A DNA stretch of 64,000 nt, from the NCBI GenBank assembly GCA_021787035.1, contig JAJYMM010000052.1:57873-121872 (forward strand), given 5' to 3'. Numbering within the stretch: position 1 is the stretch's first letter; each line of letters opens with the position of its first letter. Shown piece by piece: positions 1-9,342 of this stretch. The DNA is from Actinomycetes bacterium. GTDB taxonomy: Bacteria; Actinomycetota; Acidimicrobiia; Acidimicrobiales; Palsa-688. The translations under genes and the position numbers were made by a program. The notes beneath the pieces were generated by a model, which was not told the origin of the DNA, did no database searches, and saw only the letters and a list, made by a program, of their open reading frames with translations.

Positions 1-1334
1 CCGCGGACGCGGCGAGGGCGAGGGCCCGAGAGGTTGACGCCATGGTCGCGAAGGGCAAGGATCCCGGCCCCCTCGCTGGCGTCCCCGTGGCCCTGAAGGA
101 TCTCCTGTGCACGCGCGGTGTGCCAACGACGTGTTCGTCCCGCATCCTCGCGGGCTGGCGGCCGCCCTATGACGCCACCGTCGTGAAAAAGGTCGCCGAG
201 GCCGGCGCAGTTGCCGTCGGGAAGGCAAATATGGACGAGTTTGCAATGGGCTCGTCTACCGAGCACTCCGCTACTGGCCCCACCCGCAACCCCCACGACC
301 TGAAGCGGGTCCCGGGGGGCTCGTCGGGGGGGAGCGCGGCGGCCGTTGCTGCGGGTTTTTCGGCACTGGCGCTCGGGAGCGACACCGGCGGTTCGATCCG
401 CCAGCCGGCGGCGCTCTGCGGGGTCGTGGGAGTGAAACCAACCTATGGGCTCGTCTCTCGCTACGGGCTTGTGGCGTTTGCAAGCTCGCTGGACCAGATC
501 GGGCCCTTTGGCAGAAGCGTGGCCGATGCAGCCCTCGCACTCGACGTCATTTCTGGCCATGATGAGCTCGATTCGACGAGCCTCCCCGGGGACCCGCCTC
601 GTGCCGCGAGCCGTCTCGGGCGAGGGGTAGAGGGCCTCCGGGTGGGGGTCATCGCGGAGCTTGCCGGCGCCGAAGGGATTTCCCCTGACGTCGCGGCAGC
701 GCTTGACGGGGCAGCCCAGTCGCTGGCCGCGAGCGGCGCTAAGGTCGAGGAAATAAGCGTCCCTTCGGTCCGCTTCGGCTTGTCTGCATATTACATGATC
801 GCTCCGGCTGAAGCCTCCTCCAACCTGGCACGCTACGACGGCGTCCGCTACGGGTTTCGCTCCCCCGGCCAAGACATAACCGAGATGTACATGGCGACGC
901 GCTCGGTGGGTTTCGGGGCCGAGGTGAAGCGGCGGATAATGCTTGGTACCTACGCCCTTTCTGCCGGCTACTACGACGCCTATTACGGGAAGGCTCAAAA
1001 GGTGCGTACGCTCATTATCCGAGATTTCGACAGTGCGTACAGCTCTTTCGACGTGCTGCTGGCGCCGACCTCGCCTACCGTGGCCTTCGAGCTGGGCGCG
1101 AAGACGGCTGACCCACTCGCAATGTACCTGTCGGACGTGTGCACGATCCCCTCCAACCTGGCGGGCCATCCTGCAATGAGCGTGCCGTTCGGAAAAGGGG
1201 AGTGCGGCTTGCCAATCGGGGTACAGGTGCTGGCGCCGGCGCTCGGAGAGCCGGTGATGTTCCAAGTGGCGGAAGCGCTCGAAGCTGCGGCACCGCTTGG
1301 GACTGGCGACCCCCACGGCGAGGAGGCGAAATGA
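1..1334 (+). CDS. gatA: Glutamyl-tRNA(Gln)/aspartyl-tRNA(Asn) amidotransferase subunit A, 5' truncated by window edge
   Basis: GatA is the glutaminase/amidase subunit of GatCAB, which releases ammonia from glutamine to convert Glu-tRNA(Gln) to Gln-tRNA(Gln). The frame is open from base 3 and continues into the family pattern around [12 protein letters not shown], so the gene begins upstream and about 50-60 N-terminal residues are missing; the ATG at 42 is internal. The amidase-signature Lys (in VALKD), the glycine/serine-rich [14 protein letters not shown] segment and the [12 protein letters not shown] nucleophile region are all present. The stop overlaps the gatB start (ATGA), so the two are translationally coupled. 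gatC presumably lies upstream, outside the window. Confidence 0.97.
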   Translation, partial: ADAARARAREVDAMVAKGKDPGPLAGVPVALKDLLCTRGVPTTCSSRILAGWRPPYDATVVKKVAEAGAVAVGKANMDEFAMGSSTEHSATGPTRNPHDLKRVPGGSSGGSAAAVAAGFSALALGSDTGGSIRQPAALCGVVGVKPTYGLVSRYGLVAFASSLDQIGPFGRSVADAALALDVISGHDELDSTSLPGDPPRAASRLGRGVEGLRVGVIAELAGAEGISPDVAAALDGAAQSLAASGAKVEEISVPSVRFGLSAYYMIAPAEASSNLARYDGVRYGFRSPGQDITEMYMATRSVGFGAEVKRRIMLGTYALSAGYYDAYYGKAQKVRTLIIRDFDSAYSSFDVLLAPTSPTVAFELGAKTADPLAMYLSDVCTIPSNLAGHPAMSVPFGKGECGLPIGVQVLAPALGEPVMFQVAEALEAAAPLGTGDPHGEEAK

Positions 1335-2803
1335 GCGGACCAACCGACGGTGCCGCCCGGGACGCCGGCCGTGGGGCCGATTGGGAGATGGTCATAGGCC
1401 TCGAGGTGCACTGCGAGCTTCGTACGGCGACCAAACTATTTTGTGGTTGCCCGAACAGCTTTGGTGACGAGCCCAACGTCAACGTCTGCCCGGTCTGCCT
1501 CGGCCTCCCGGGGTCGCTTCCAGTGCTCAACAAGCAGGCGGTCGAGTTCGCGCTCCGCATAGGTGCGGCGTTGCACTCTCTGGCCCAGAGCTCGATTTTC
1601 CACCGTAAGAACTACTTTTACCCCGACATGCCTAAGGACTTCCAGATAAGCCAGTACGACGTGCCGATAAATGCCGGCGGGTGGCTGGAGCTCCCGAGCG
1701 GGAAGCGGATCGGCATAGTTCGGGCGCACATCGAAGAAGACACAGGCAAGACCACGCACGTCGGCGGCGGCGGGCGTATCCACGATGCCGGCTATTCGCT
1801 CGTCGACTACAACCGGGCAGGGGTCCCGCTCGTCGAGATAGTTTCGGAACCCGACATTTCGAGCGCCGAAGAGGCCCGTGAGTACGTGGAAGAGCTGCGC
1901 GCCATCCTCGTGGCGACGGGCGCTTCGGACGGGAAGATGGAAGAGGGGTCCCTGCGGGTCGACTGCAACGTGTCCGTGAAGCCCTTAGGTTCCGAGGAAC
2001 TTGGGACTCGTTGCGAGATAAAAAACATGAACTCGCTCCGTAGCCTGGGCCGAGCCATCGCCTACGAAGCCGCCCGGCAGGCGGAGGTCCTTTCTGCTGG
2101 TGGCCGGGTCACCCAGGAGACCCGTCATTGGGACGAGGCCGAGGGGCGGACCCACTCGATGCGTTCCAAGGAAGAAGCCTTCGACTACCGCTACTTCCCC
2201 GAGCCTGACCTCGTTACCCTCGCCCCTTCAAAGGAGTGGGTCGAGTCCGTCAAGGCCAACCTCGGCACCATGCCGGCGCAACTGCGCCGCCGGGTTGCCG
2301 ACGCGGCAGGCGTGCCCGCCTCCTCCGAGGCCGTTTCCACGGTCGTGCGCCTCGGGCTCGAGGGTTTGGTTGGCGCCGCGGTGGACGCAAAGGCTGACGC
2401 CGGCCTCGCCCTTCGCCGCTTGGCAAACGAGGTAGCCGGCGAGCTCGGCGATGGCGGGGGCCACAACCTTGGGCGAGAAGCGTTTGCCCACCTCGTGCTC
2501 ATGGAGCAAAGGGGCGAGCTCACCTCCGCACAGGCCCGCAGCGTGCTCAAGATCATGGTGGCAGAGGGCGGCCAACCCGAGGAGGTCGCGTCTCGGCTCG
2601 GGTTCAAAGCGCTCGGGGCAGGCGCCCTCGAAGCCGTCGTGGAGGAGGTCGTGGCCGCGAACCCCCGTGAGTGGGAACGTTATGCGGGTGGCGACGACAA
2701 GCTCACCGGTTTCTTCATCGGCAAGATCAAGGCTGCCACGGGCGGCAACGCCGACCTGAAGGCGGCGAGCGAGCTGCTCCGGAGCAGGCGGGGCGCCTCT
2801 TGA
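1331..2803 (+). CDS. gatB: Glutamyl-tRNA(Gln)/aspartyl-tRNA(Asn) amidotransferase subunit B
   Basis: GatB is the tRNA-binding, kinase-like subunit of GatCAB that activates the misacylated Glu- or Asp-tRNA. The 490-residue product has the usual length. The N-terminal GatB/E catalytic domain opens with [10 protein letters not shown] and a zinc-type cysteine set (CGCPNSF then CPVCLGLPG); the C-terminal GatB/YqeY helical domain fills the last 150 or so residues and ends with [12 protein letters not shown]. The frame stays open upstream to 1139, inside gatA, but the ATG at 1331 is preceded by an AGGAGG site at 1321-1326 and forms the ATGA overlap with gatA, which fixes the start. Confidence 0.97.
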   Translation: MSGPTDGAARDAGRGADWEMVIGLEVHCELRTATKLFCGCPNSFGDEPNVNVCPVCLGLPGSLPVLNKQAVEFALRIGAALHSLAQSSIFHRKNYFYPDMPKDFQISQYDVPINAGGWLELPSGKRIGIVRAHIEEDTGKTTHVGGGGRIHDAGYSLVDYNRAGVPLVEIVSEPDISSAEEAREYVEELRAILVATGASDGKMEEGSLRVDCNVSVKPLGSEELGTRCEIKNMNSLRSLGRAIAYEAARQAEVLSAGGRVTQETRHWDEAEGRTHSMRSKEEAFDYRYFPEPDLVTLAPSKEWVESVKANLGTMPAQLRRRVADAAGVPASSEAVSTVVRLGLEGLVGAAVDAKADAGLALRRLANEVAGELGDGGGHNLGREAFAHLVLMEQRGELTSAQARSVLKIMVAEGGQPEEVASRLGFKALGAGALEAVVEEVVAANPREWERYAGGDDKLTGFFIGKIKAATGGNADLKAASELLRSRRGAS

Positions 2804-2867
2804 AAATTCAGGCGCTTCCCTCGCAAGATAGCTCGGCCCTCCTCGCCCTGCCTAGGGAGGGAGTGGC

Positions 2868-3440
2868 TCACTTCGGGCGCTTGTAGGGGAGCACGCGATA
2901 GCTGAGGGCGCCGGCGGTGCCCGTCACCGTGACTGCCAGCTGGCGCTTTATGGTGCCGACAGTGGCCGTGCACCCGAAGCGCCGGCCTTGGGTGGCCACG
3001 AGGAGCGCCGGCACGTGGCATGTGAGACCCACCTTCTGGTGAAACGTCGCTTGCAGGCGTTTTGCGAGTTCGGCCTCTGCGACCTTGGTGGCGACGAGGG
3101 CGGTGGCAGGCTTCACCACAACCTGGCCACGCGACCCGGTGACGCTTCCATTGACCCTGAGAGCCTGGCCGTCCAGGGTGGCCGTGCATGTGAACTTTGA
3201 CCCTGCCACCGCCGGGACCGAACGCGGGCAGTGCACCGGCGGCTTGGCGATGTGGTAGCTACGGGCGAACTGGCTCGCGATGTCTTTGTCGAGACTGGCC
3301 GCCGACACGGTGTCCGCCGCCTTGAATGAGCAGCTCGATAGCAAGAGCGTGGCTGTCAGGGCAATGGGCAGCCCCAGCAGCTTTCCGGTGGCCCTCGGCC
3401 GCCCACGCTTATAAGGTGGCCGTATGCCGAAAGACCTCAA
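2868..3440 (-). CDS. DUF4333-family lipoprotein with two repeats
   Basis: A small exported protein of unknown function. After a basic N-terminus comes a hydrophobic stretch ending in a lipobox (LLLSSC), so it is probably a lipoprotein. The mature part has two copies of the DUF4333 pattern (a CP- or TC-containing strand, a FxCTA strand, then a VxVxVTG-like strand), each with a cysteine pair that could form a disulfide. The start is uncertain: no ATG or GTG lies between the lipobox and the ilvD start, so the nearest usable codon is a TTG at 3440, which makes the gene overlap the first 17 nt of ilvD on the other strand. In-frame ATGs exist only further inside ilvD. Its partners are unknown. Confidence 0.7.
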   Translation of the reverse strand: MRSFGIRPPYKRGRPRATGKLLGLPIALTATLLLSSCSFKAADTVSAASLDKDIASQFARSYHIAKPPVHCPRSVPAVAGSKFTCTATLDGQALRVNGSVTGSRGQVVVKPATALVATKVAEAELAKRLQATFHQKVGLTCHVPALLVATQGRRFGCTATVGTIKRQLAVTVTGTAGALSYRVLPYKRPK

Positions 3441-5106
3441 GATCCGTAGCCACGAAGTGACCGATGGCCCAGAACGGGCCCCGGCGCGAGCCATGCTGCG
3501 GGCCATCGGCATGACAGACGCCGACTGGGGCAAGCCTCAAGTCGGAGTTGCCTCGTCATGGAACGAGGTTACCCCCTGCAACCTGCCTCTCGACCGCTTG
3601 GCGAAACGAGCGAAGGCAGGTGTGCGCGACGCCGGAGGGTTCCCCATCGAGTTCGTGACGATCGCCGTTTCCGACGGCATCTCGATGGGCCACGAAGGAA
3701 TGCGGGCCTCGCTCGTCAGCCGCGAGGTGATCGCGGACTCCGTCGAAGCGATGGTGCACGCAGAGCGCTTCGACGCGCTGGCTACTTTCGCCGGTTGTGA
3801 CAAGTCCCTTCCCGGGATGCTCATGGCGGCGGCCCGGCTCAACCTCCCTTCTGTTTTCTTGTACGGAGGGAGCATCCTCCCCGGCCGGGGGGAGCACGGT
3901 GAGGCGCTCGACATAGTGAGCGTCTTCGAGGCAGTCGGCGCTCGGGCTGCAGGCACTCTCACGGACGCCGAGCTGTCGCTGATCGAGCGGCGGGCGTGCC
4001 CGACGGAGGGCAGTTGCGCCGGCATGTTCACGGCCAACACGATGGCCTCCGCTGCGGAGGCACTCGGCATGGCGTTGCCGGGCAGCTCGAGTGCGCCGGC
4101 GGTCGACCGCCGGCGGGACGACTACGCGTACGAGTCGGGCAAGGCCGTGGTGAAGCTGCTCGAAGCGGGGATCCGGCCTCGCCAGGTGATGACCAAAGAG
4201 GCGTTCGAAAACGCGGTCGCCGTGGTCATGGCGCTCGGTGGTTCGACCAATGCCGTTCTCCACCTGCTCGCGATCGCCCACGAGGCGGAGGTCGAGCTGT
4301 CCCTGGACGACTTCGACCGTATCGGCCGGCGGGTCCCGCACCTGGCCGACACCAAGCCTCATGGCCGTTTCCACATGGTCGACATCGACCGAGTGGGTGG
4401 AGTGCCCGTCGTAATGAAGGAGCTCTTGGACGCGGGCCTCCTGCACGGCGACTGCTTGACCGTGACTGGCCGCACGGTCGCCGAAAACCTTGCCCAGCTC
4501 GCCCCGCCGGCGCCCGACGGCGAGGTGGTCCACCCGCTCTCCCGGCCCATCCATGCAGACGGCGGCCTCGCCATCTTGCGGGGGTCGCTCGCTCCGGCCG
4601 GCGCCGTCGTCAAGGTTGCAGGGCTCGATTTCGAGCGCTTCGAGGGTGTTGCTCGGGTCTTCGACGGGGAGCAGGCTGCGCTCGACGCGATCCTGGCCGG
4701 CAACATCCAGCCGGGGACGGTGGTCGTGATCCGCCACGAGGGCCCGAAGGGCGGGCCGGGCATGCGCGAGATGCTCGCTGTCACTGGAGCAATGAAGGGC
4801 GCTGGGCGAGGGGCAGACTGCGCACTAGTCACCGACGGGCGATTCAGCGGTGGCACGCACGGACTGTGCATCGGCCACGTCGCCCCCGAGGCAGTCGACC
4901 GGGGCCCGATCGCTTTTGTCGCCGACGGTGACAAAGTGGTGATCGACGTGCCGAGCCGGCGCATCGACCTGGAGGTGAGCGCTTCCGAGCTCGCTACACG
5001 GGAGGCTGGTTGGAAGCAGCCGGAGCCCCGCTACCGCCACGGTGTCCTCGCCAAGTATGCGCGCCTCGTGAGTGGGGCCGAGCGGGGCGCGGTCACGGAG
5101 CCCTAG
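3424..5106 (+). CDS. ilvD: Dihydroxy-acid dehydratase
   Basis: IlvD dehydrates 2,3-dihydroxy-isovalerate and 2,3-dihydroxy-3-methylvalerate to the 2-keto acids, the third common step of valine and isoleucine synthesis. At 560 residues it is full length. The Fe-S cysteine motifs are visible: [10 protein letters not shown], and [14 protein letters not shown] further on; the C-terminal [13 protein letters not shown] segment is typical of the IlvD/Edd family. The ATG has a GGTGG ribosome site a few bases upstream. It stands apart from ilvBNC (7600-10964), with a HAD hydrolase and an AbiEi-like gene between them. Confidence 0.96.
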   Translation: MPKDLKIRSHEVTDGPERAPARAMLRAIGMTDADWGKPQVGVASSWNEVTPCNLPLDRLAKRAKAGVRDAGGFPIEFVTIAVSDGISMGHEGMRASLVSREVIADSVEAMVHAERFDALATFAGCDKSLPGMLMAAARLNLPSVFLYGGSILPGRGEHGEALDIVSVFEAVGARAAGTLTDAELSLIERRACPTEGSCAGMFTANTMASAAEALGMALPGSSSAPAVDRRRDDYAYESGKAVVKLLEAGIRPRQVMTKEAFENAVAVVMALGGSTNAVLHLLAIAHEAEVELSLDDFDRIGRRVPHLADTKPHGRFHMVDIDRVGGVPVVMKELLDAGLLHGDCLTVTGRTVAENLAQLAPPAPDGEVVHPLSRPIHADGGLAILRGSLAPAGAVVKVAGLDFERFEGVARVFDGEQAALDAILAGNIQPGTVVVIRHEGPKGGPGMREMLAVTGAMKGAGRGADCALVTDGRFSGGTHGLCIGHVAPEAVDRGPIAFVADGDKVVIDVPSRRIDLEVSASELATREAGWKQPEPRYRHGVLAKYARLVSGAERGAVTEP

Positions 5107-5121
5107 CGGTCGTTCGCTCGC

Positions 5122-5919
5122 ATGTCTCATTTGATTGAGGCCGGCGGTGCGGCATCGCCGGTGTCGGGGGGTGCGGTGTCCAGCGATGCGGTGTCGCCGG
5201 TGTCGGGGGGTGCGGCGTCGAGCGATGTCGCGCCGAGCGATGTCGCGCCGGACGCTTCGAGCGCTTTGCCGGCCGCAGCTTCGACAGGTGCGCGGCCGCC
5301 CAAGGCCGTGTTGTGGGACTTGGGTGGGGTGTTCCTCGACTGGAATCCCCGTTACCTCTACCGCGAGCTTTTCGCCGGCGATGACGCCGCCATGGAGGAC
5401 TTCTTGACCAACGTCTGCTCGCCGGCGTGGCACGCCGAGCAGGACCTCGGGCGCAGCGTCGTGGAGGCCTGCGCTTCGCTGGCGGCGGAGTACCCCGAGC
5501 AGGCTTCCCTCATCATGGCTTGGGGGGAACGGAGCGAGGACATGATCGGGGGCGTGATCTCTGGGACGGTCGATCTGCTGCGCGAGCTGCGTGCCGCTGG
5601 CGTGCCCTGTTACGCGCTCTCCAACATGGAGGTCGAAAGCTGGGAGAAGCGCAGGTGCATTTACGAGTTCATCTCGTGGTTCGACGGTCACTTCATCTCT
5701 GGCGTCGAGCGGGTTGCTAAGCCCGACCGGCGCTACTTCGAGCTGGCGCTCACGCGCTTCGGCCTTCGCGCCGCGGACCTTCTCTTCATAGATGACAGGG
5801 AAGTAAACGTGGAGGCCGCTGCCGGCGTCGGGGTGCAGGCCATCGTTTTCAAGGATCCCGAGGCGCTCCGACGAGAGCTGGTCGCACGAGGGCTCCCAGT
5901 AGCGGCGGCCTTGGGCTAA
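5122..5919 (+). CDS. HAD-superfamily hydrolase (subfamily IA, YihX-like)
   Basis: A probable phosphatase of the haloacid dehalogenase superfamily; substrate unknown. HAD motif I is DLGGVFLDWNP, with the second Asp replaced by Gly as in YihX-type members. Motif II is the serine in YALSNME, motif III the lysine in VAKPDRRYFE, and motif IV is FIDDREVN. The first 55 or so residues are low-complexity Ala/Ser/Val/Gly repeats encoded by tandem DNA repeats (5155-5250) and are not part of the fold. There is no clear ribosome site at the ATG used here, so translation may begin at an internal GTG near 5308. It follows ilvD by 15 nt and may be cotranscribed. Confidence 0.8.
   Translation: MSHLIEAGGAASPVSGGAVSSDAVSPVSGGAASSDVAPSDVAPDASSALPAAASTGARPPKAVLWDLGGVFLDWNPRYLYRELFAGDDAAMEDFLTNVCSPAWHAEQDLGRSVVEACASLAAEYPEQASLIMAWGERSEDMIGGVISGTVDLLRELRAAGVPCYALSNMEVESWEKRRCIYEFISWFDGHFISGVERVAKPDRRYFELALTRFGLRAADLLFIDDREVNVEAAAGVGVQAIVFKDPEALRRELVARGLPVAAALG
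5155..5250. repeat. In-frame tandem repeats in the HAD gene 5' end
   Basis: Two exact 22-nt copies lie 39 nt apart (5155-5176 and 5194-5215), followed by two tandem exact copies of the 15-mer agcgatgtcgcgccg (5221-5235 and 5236-5250). Both periods are multiples of three, so the repeats lengthen the disordered N-terminus without shifting the frame. Confidence 0.85.
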
Positions 5920-5941
5920 GGGCGCTCGCTCTTCTCGTGGC

Positions 5942-6029
5942 CCTCCTCGCGCCACGGTCCCCTCCTCGCGCCACCGCCCGGGTCCCCTCCTCGCGCCACG
6001 GTCCCTTCCTCGCGCTACCGCCCGGGTCC
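5942..6029. repeat. Intergenic tandem repeat, 44-nt unit x2
   Basis: The 222-nt gap between the HAD gene and the AbiEi-like gene is largely two copies of a 44-nt unit (5942-5985 and 5986-6029) that differ at two positions. Each unit is itself two related halves that begin CCTCCTCGCGCCAC. No gene or clear regulatory site is visible in the gap; the AT-richer stretch 6065-6140 probably holds the next promoter. Confidence 0.8.
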
Positions 6030-6141
6030 CCGCATCGCTTCCTGCAGGCGATAACGGCGCATTGCGCCACTTACGTATACAAGAAGCTACAAGAAGGGTT
6101 CAGGCGCCCTTTGATGGGATAATGAGATAGCATCATAGTGG

Positions 6142-7101
6142 ATGAAAAGTGCAACCAGATCGAAGGTGGGGGAGGTGTTCCGAAGGCATGACGGGTTGGC
6201 CAGCCGGGAGGAGTTGCTCGCTGCAGGCGTGTCACCCGGGCAGATCCGTTGGGCCGTCAGGCGGGGCGAGTGGGTAGTGGTCCGGCGAGGGCTTTACGGG
6301 CTAACCACCTGGGGCGCTTCGCCGAACCGAGAGCTCCTGGCTGCTTGCCTGGCTACGGGGGGAGCCGCATCTCATTCGTCGGCCGGGTGGCTGTGGGGGT
6401 TGTTGGAGGCGCCACCCGCCGCTCCAGCCGTGACGGTGGCGCGCGGACATCGCGCACTGAGGAAAAGGAAGACCTCGCCGAAGGGCCCGCCCAACCTGGC
6501 CCTTGATGGCCTGTCGAGGAGGGTGAGCATCCATTACAGCACCGACTTGGCGGAGACGAGCATCTCCCATTGGCGGGGAGTGCCGACAACAAACCCTCTA
6601 CGGACTCTGGTGGACCTGGCGGCCGAGGCACCGGCTGATATTGTTGACGCTGCAATAGATCGGGCTTTGGCGAAGGGCCTGGTAACCGTTCGTGGCCTCT
6701 TGGCGGAGGCCGAGCGACTCGGGCGGAATGGCCGGCGAGGTCCTCTCCAACTGCGCCTAGCGCTGAAGAGGCGCGGGTTCATCGGAGCGCCCAAAGCCAG
6801 CGTCCTCGAGAGCAAGCTCCTGCGCCTGTTCGCGGCAAATGGCATCAAGGTCATCGCCACCGAAGTTGTAACGGTCGACGGGCGCTACCGGATCGACGCC
6901 GAAGTCGAAGGCGATGTGTTCGTGGAAGTGGACGGCTACGCCTTCCATTGGTCCCCAGAGCAGAAAGACAACGACGATGCCAGGCGCAACGCCCTTCATC
7001 TGGCTGGCTACGAGATCCTGGTCTATGGCTGGCGGACGGTCACGAAAGAGGGTCACCGAGTCGTCCAGGAGGTCCTTGCCGCCCAATCACTCGCCTGCTG
7101 A
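6142..7101 (+). CDS. AbiEi antitoxin-like N-terminus with DUF559-type nuclease-like C-terminus
   Basis: A 319-residue protein of a type common in actinobacteria. The N-terminal 60 or so residues form a winged-helix region resembling the AbiEi antitoxin domain (GLASREELLAAGVSPGQIRW, then the VRRGLYGL turn). The C-terminal third resembles DUF559/Vsr-like PD-(D/E)XK nuclease folds: RIDAEVEG, VFVEVDGYAFH and a final GYEILVYGWRTVT. The acidic residues and the Glu-x-Asp strand are consistent with a metal-binding site, but activity is not proven. No AbiEii nucleotidyltransferase toxin is next to it, so it is an orphan relative to type IV toxin-antitoxin pairs. The role is unknown. Confidence 0.75.
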   Translation: MKSATRSKVGEVFRRHDGLASREELLAAGVSPGQIRWAVRRGEWVVVRRGLYGLTTWGASPNRELLAACLATGGAASHSSAGWLWGLLEAPPAAPAVTVARGHRALRKRKTSPKGPPNLALDGLSRRVSIHYSTDLAETSISHWRGVPTTNPLRTLVDLAAEAPADIVDAAIDRALAKGLVTVRGLLAEAERLGRNGRRGPLQLRLALKRRGFIGAPKASVLESKLLRLFAANGIKVIATEVVTVDGRYRIDAEVEGDVFVEVDGYAFHWSPEQKDNDDARRNALHLAGYEILVYGWRTVTKEGHRVVQEVLAAQSLAC

Positions 7102-7162
7102 CTCGGGGGAGCCGATGGCGGCGCGTCCCCTTGGTCTTTGGGCAGCCCCCCGCCCATGCAGA

Positions 7163-7255
7163 CCTCAACCCGTGCAGCACCCCCAACCTGTACAGCACCC
7201 CCAACCTGTACAGTGCCTCACCCGCTCGCCTCACCCGCTCGCCTAACCCGCTCGC
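7163..7255. repeat. Two adjacent intergenic tandem repeat arrays upstream of ilvB
   Basis: Three 18-nt units of the type ccccaacctgtacagcac (7163-7216) are followed directly by three 13-nt units of the type ctcacccgctcgc (7217-7255). They sit in the 498-nt gap before ilvB, outside the attenuator region. I see no coding function. Confidence 0.8.
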
Positions 7256-7335
7256 CTAACCTCGGCCCAGCCCCACCAGCACCATTGGCCCGAATAGCGC
7301 GACCGGGTGCGGTCCTGTACTTTCGCGGGCTGGGC

Positions 7336-7364
7336 TTGCAGCCTGAGCACGCTTGTGCCATGAT
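7336..7364 (+). promoter_or_regulatory. Candidate promoter of the ilv leader and ilvBNC operon
   Basis: TTGCAG (7336-7341), a 17-nt spacer and CATGAT (7359-7364) match sigma-70-type -35 and -10 boxes at 4 of 6 positions each. A start near 7371 would give a leader of about 230 nt that contains the leader peptide and attenuator. Confidence 0.4.
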
Positions 7365-7458
7365 GACCTCAATGGCTATGGCACGAGGGGTTTCGAGGGC
7401 GTGGACGTCACGCCGATCGGGTGACCTTGGTCATATCTTGCAGCCCTCGCGTCCAATA

Positions 7459-7497
7459 ATGGTACTGGCCATGATCTCCCTCGTAGTACTTACTTGA
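7459..7497 (+). CDS. Attenuation leader peptide of the ilvBNC operon
   Basis: A 12-codon reading frame, MVLAMISLVVLT followed by TGA, in which seven residues are Val, Leu or Ile, including a run Leu-Val-Val-Leu just before the stop. A second in-frame ATG at 7471 would give the shorter MISLVVLT. The stop codon runs directly into the first hairpin, and a terminator hairpin follows (7526-7553). This is the layout of a translation-coupled attenuator: ribosomes stalled for charged branched-chain tRNA would change folding of the RNA downstream. The frame is too short to be found by gene callers. The ribosome site is weak, which leaves some doubt about which ATG is used. Confidence 0.75.
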   Translation: MVLAMISLVVLT

Positions 7498-7556
7498 CGC
7501 ACGCGCGGCTATAGCGCGTGCGTTGAACGACCTCCCAGACGGGAGGTCGTTTTGTT
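7497..7556 (+). terminator. ilvB attenuator: pause hairpin plus intrinsic terminator
   Basis: Two perfect hairpins lie back to back. The first pairs acgcacgcgc (7497-7506) with gcgcgtgcgt (7514-7523) over a 7-nt loop. The second pairs 7526-7536 with 7541-7551 (11 bp, loop AGAC) and runs into a T-rich tail (7550-7557), as in an intrinsic terminator. With the leader peptide just upstream they form an attenuator. I could not identify an obvious antiterminator partner for the left terminator arm by eye. Confidence 0.8.
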
Positions 7557-7599
7557 TCCCGGACCAAAACAAGAACCCAGCCAAAGGAGCGAGGCGCCG

Positions 7600-9342
7600 A
7601 TGCAGCTGACCGGGGCGCAAGCCCTCATAAAGAGCCTAGAGATGGAGCACACGGAGGTCATGTTTGGACTCCCTGGAGGTGCGATCCTTCCCGCCTACGA
7701 CCCGATACTCGACTCGCCCATCCGCCACGTCCTCGTCCGCCACGAACAGGGTGCGGGCCACATGGCCGAGGGCTATGCCCACGTGACCGGCCGCCCCGGC
7801 GTCGTAATGGTGACGAGTGGGCCGGGTGCGACAAACCTGGTGACTGCACTCTGCGACGCCTACATGGACTCCGTCCCTGTTGTCGCGATTACTGGGCAGG
7901 TGAGCCGGCCGGTCATAGGCACGGACTCGTTTCAAGAGGCGGACACCGTCGGCATTACGCGCTCGGTCACCAAGCACAATGAGCTATTGATGAGCGCTGA
8001 GCAGATCCCCTTGGCCGTGCGCCAAGCGTTCCACTTGGCCACGACTGGCCGGCCTGGCCCGGTTCTTCTGGACGTCCCGAAAGACGTGCTCCAGGAGAAG
8101 GCCGAGTGGTACTGGCCAAATGATCACGAGGTCTCGGCGTCACTACCGGGCTATAAACCCACGACTAAGGGCCACCCCCGCATGGTGCGTGAAGCCGCCC
8201 GGCTGATCGCCGCTTCCGAGCGGCCGGTCATATACGCTGGCGGAGGGATTTTGAAGGCACGGGCGGCTGACGCACTCCGTCAACTCGCTGAGCTCACCCA
8301 TGCGCCGGTCGTCACGACCCTGATGGCCCGGGGCGCCTTCCCAGACAGCCACCCGCAGTGCCTTGGCATGCCGGGGATGCACGGCAATTACGCCGCCATC
8401 ACCTCCATGCAAGAAGCCGACCTCCTGATCGCGCTCGGGGCCCGTTTCGACGACCGGGTGACGGGAAAGGTGAACGCATTTGCGCCCAAGGCTCAAGTGG
8501 TCCATGTCGACATTGACCCGGCAGAGCTGGGCAAGATCCGCCGGCCGGAAGTCCCGATAGTCGGTGACTGCAGGCTCGTCATCGAAGAGATTGTGCGTGT
8601 CCTAGAGGCGAGCGGCGACCCCCAAGCAGACCGGAGCGCCTGGTGGGCTGAGATCGAACAATGGCGCCAGCATTACCCTCTCTACTATGCGCCTCAAGTC
8701 GAAAGCGAGCCGCTCAGACCGCAGGCGGTGATCGAGGCGATCCGTGATGCGAGCCCTCCCGGCACTACCGTCGTGTCCGGCGTGGGCCAACATCAGATGT
8801 GGACGAGCCAGTTTTGGCGTTTCGAGGAGCCCTACACTTGGGTCAACTCTGGTGGCCTCGGCACGATGGGCTTCGCTGTGCCCGCGGCCATCGGGGCCAA
8901 GGTCGGCCGGCCGGACCGCACCGTCTGGGCCATAGACGGCGACGGGTGCTTCCAGATGACGGCTCATGAGCTCGTCACCGCGTCAAGCGAGCGCATCCCG
9001 GTCAAGGTTGCGATATTGAACAATGCCTATCTAGGCATGGTGCGCCAATGGCAGGAGATGTTTTACGAGGAGCGGTACTCCGAGGTTTACCTTTCGCCCG
9101 ACCTGCCCGACTATGTGAAGTGGGCGGAGGCAATGGGCTGCGTGGCATTCCGTGCGGAGACGCCGGATGACGTTGCCGCCGTGATCGACAAGGCCAACGC
9201 GGTGGATGACCGGCCTGTTGTCATAGACTTCCGCACAGACGCCAATGAGAAGGTCTTCCCGATGGTGCCTGCGGGGGCCTCCAACAGCGACGTTATTGTG
9301 CACCCCTCGCAGCGGCCGGGTGGGGAAAGGGTGGTCCAGTGA
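7600..9342 (+). CDS. ilvB: Acetolactate synthase (acetohydroxyacid synthase) large subunit
   Basis: A ThDP-, FAD- and Mg-dependent enzyme that condenses two pyruvates, or pyruvate with 2-ketobutyrate, at the first common step of branched-chain amino acid synthesis. The 580-residue product has the usual three domains: the N-terminal ThDP pyrimidine domain with the catalytic Glu ([15 protein letters not shown]), the central domain with [11 protein letters not shown], and the C-terminal ThDP-binding motif [12 protein letters not shown] ending in [14 protein letters not shown]. The ATG at 7600 has AAGGAG ten bases upstream. A TTG at 7552 in the same frame lies inside the attenuator and is rejected. 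Regulated by the attenuator just upstream. Confidence 0.97.
   Translation: MQLTGAQALIKSLEMEHTEVMFGLPGGAILPAYDPILDSPIRHVLVRHEQGAGHMAEGYAHVTGRPGVVMVTSGPGATNLVTALCDAYMDSVPVVAITGQVSRPVIGTDSFQEADTVGITRSVTKHNELLMSAEQIPLAVRQAFHLATTGRPGPVLLDVPKDVLQEKAEWYWPNDHEVSASLPGYKPTTKGHPRMVREAARLIAASERPVIYAGGGILKARAADALRQLAELTHAPVVTTLMARGAFPDSHPQCLGMPGMHGNYAAITSMQEADLLIALGARFDDRVTGKVNAFAPKAQVVHVDIDPAELGKIRRPEVPIVGDCRLVIEEIVRVLEASGDPQADRSAWWAEIEQWRQHYPLYYAPQVESEPLRPQAVIEAIRDASPPGTTVVSGVGQHQMWTSQFWRFEEPYTWVNSGGLGTMGFAVPAAIGAKVGRPDRTVWAIDGDGCFQMTAHELVTASSERIPVKVAILNNAYLGMVRQWQEMFYEERYSEVYLSPDLPDYVKWAEAMGCVAFRAETPDDVAAVIDKANAVDDRPVVIDFRTDANEKVFPMVPAGASNSDVIVHPSQRPGGERVVQ

Noticed and set aside
3556..4737. 393-residue open frame on the minus strand inside ilvD
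   Set aside because: It is a shadow of ilvD in GC-rich DNA: the product is His/Arg/Asp-rich without a recognisable domain, and the plus-strand ilvD is certain.
5942..7255. Repeat arrays that might be a CRISPR
   Set aside because: Repeats are directly adjacent without unique spacers, unit lengths vary, and no cas gene is nearby.
7552..7599. TTG start at 7552 for ilvB
   Set aside because: It lies in the terminator tail and the extra residues are not family-like; ATG 7600 has a good ribosome site.
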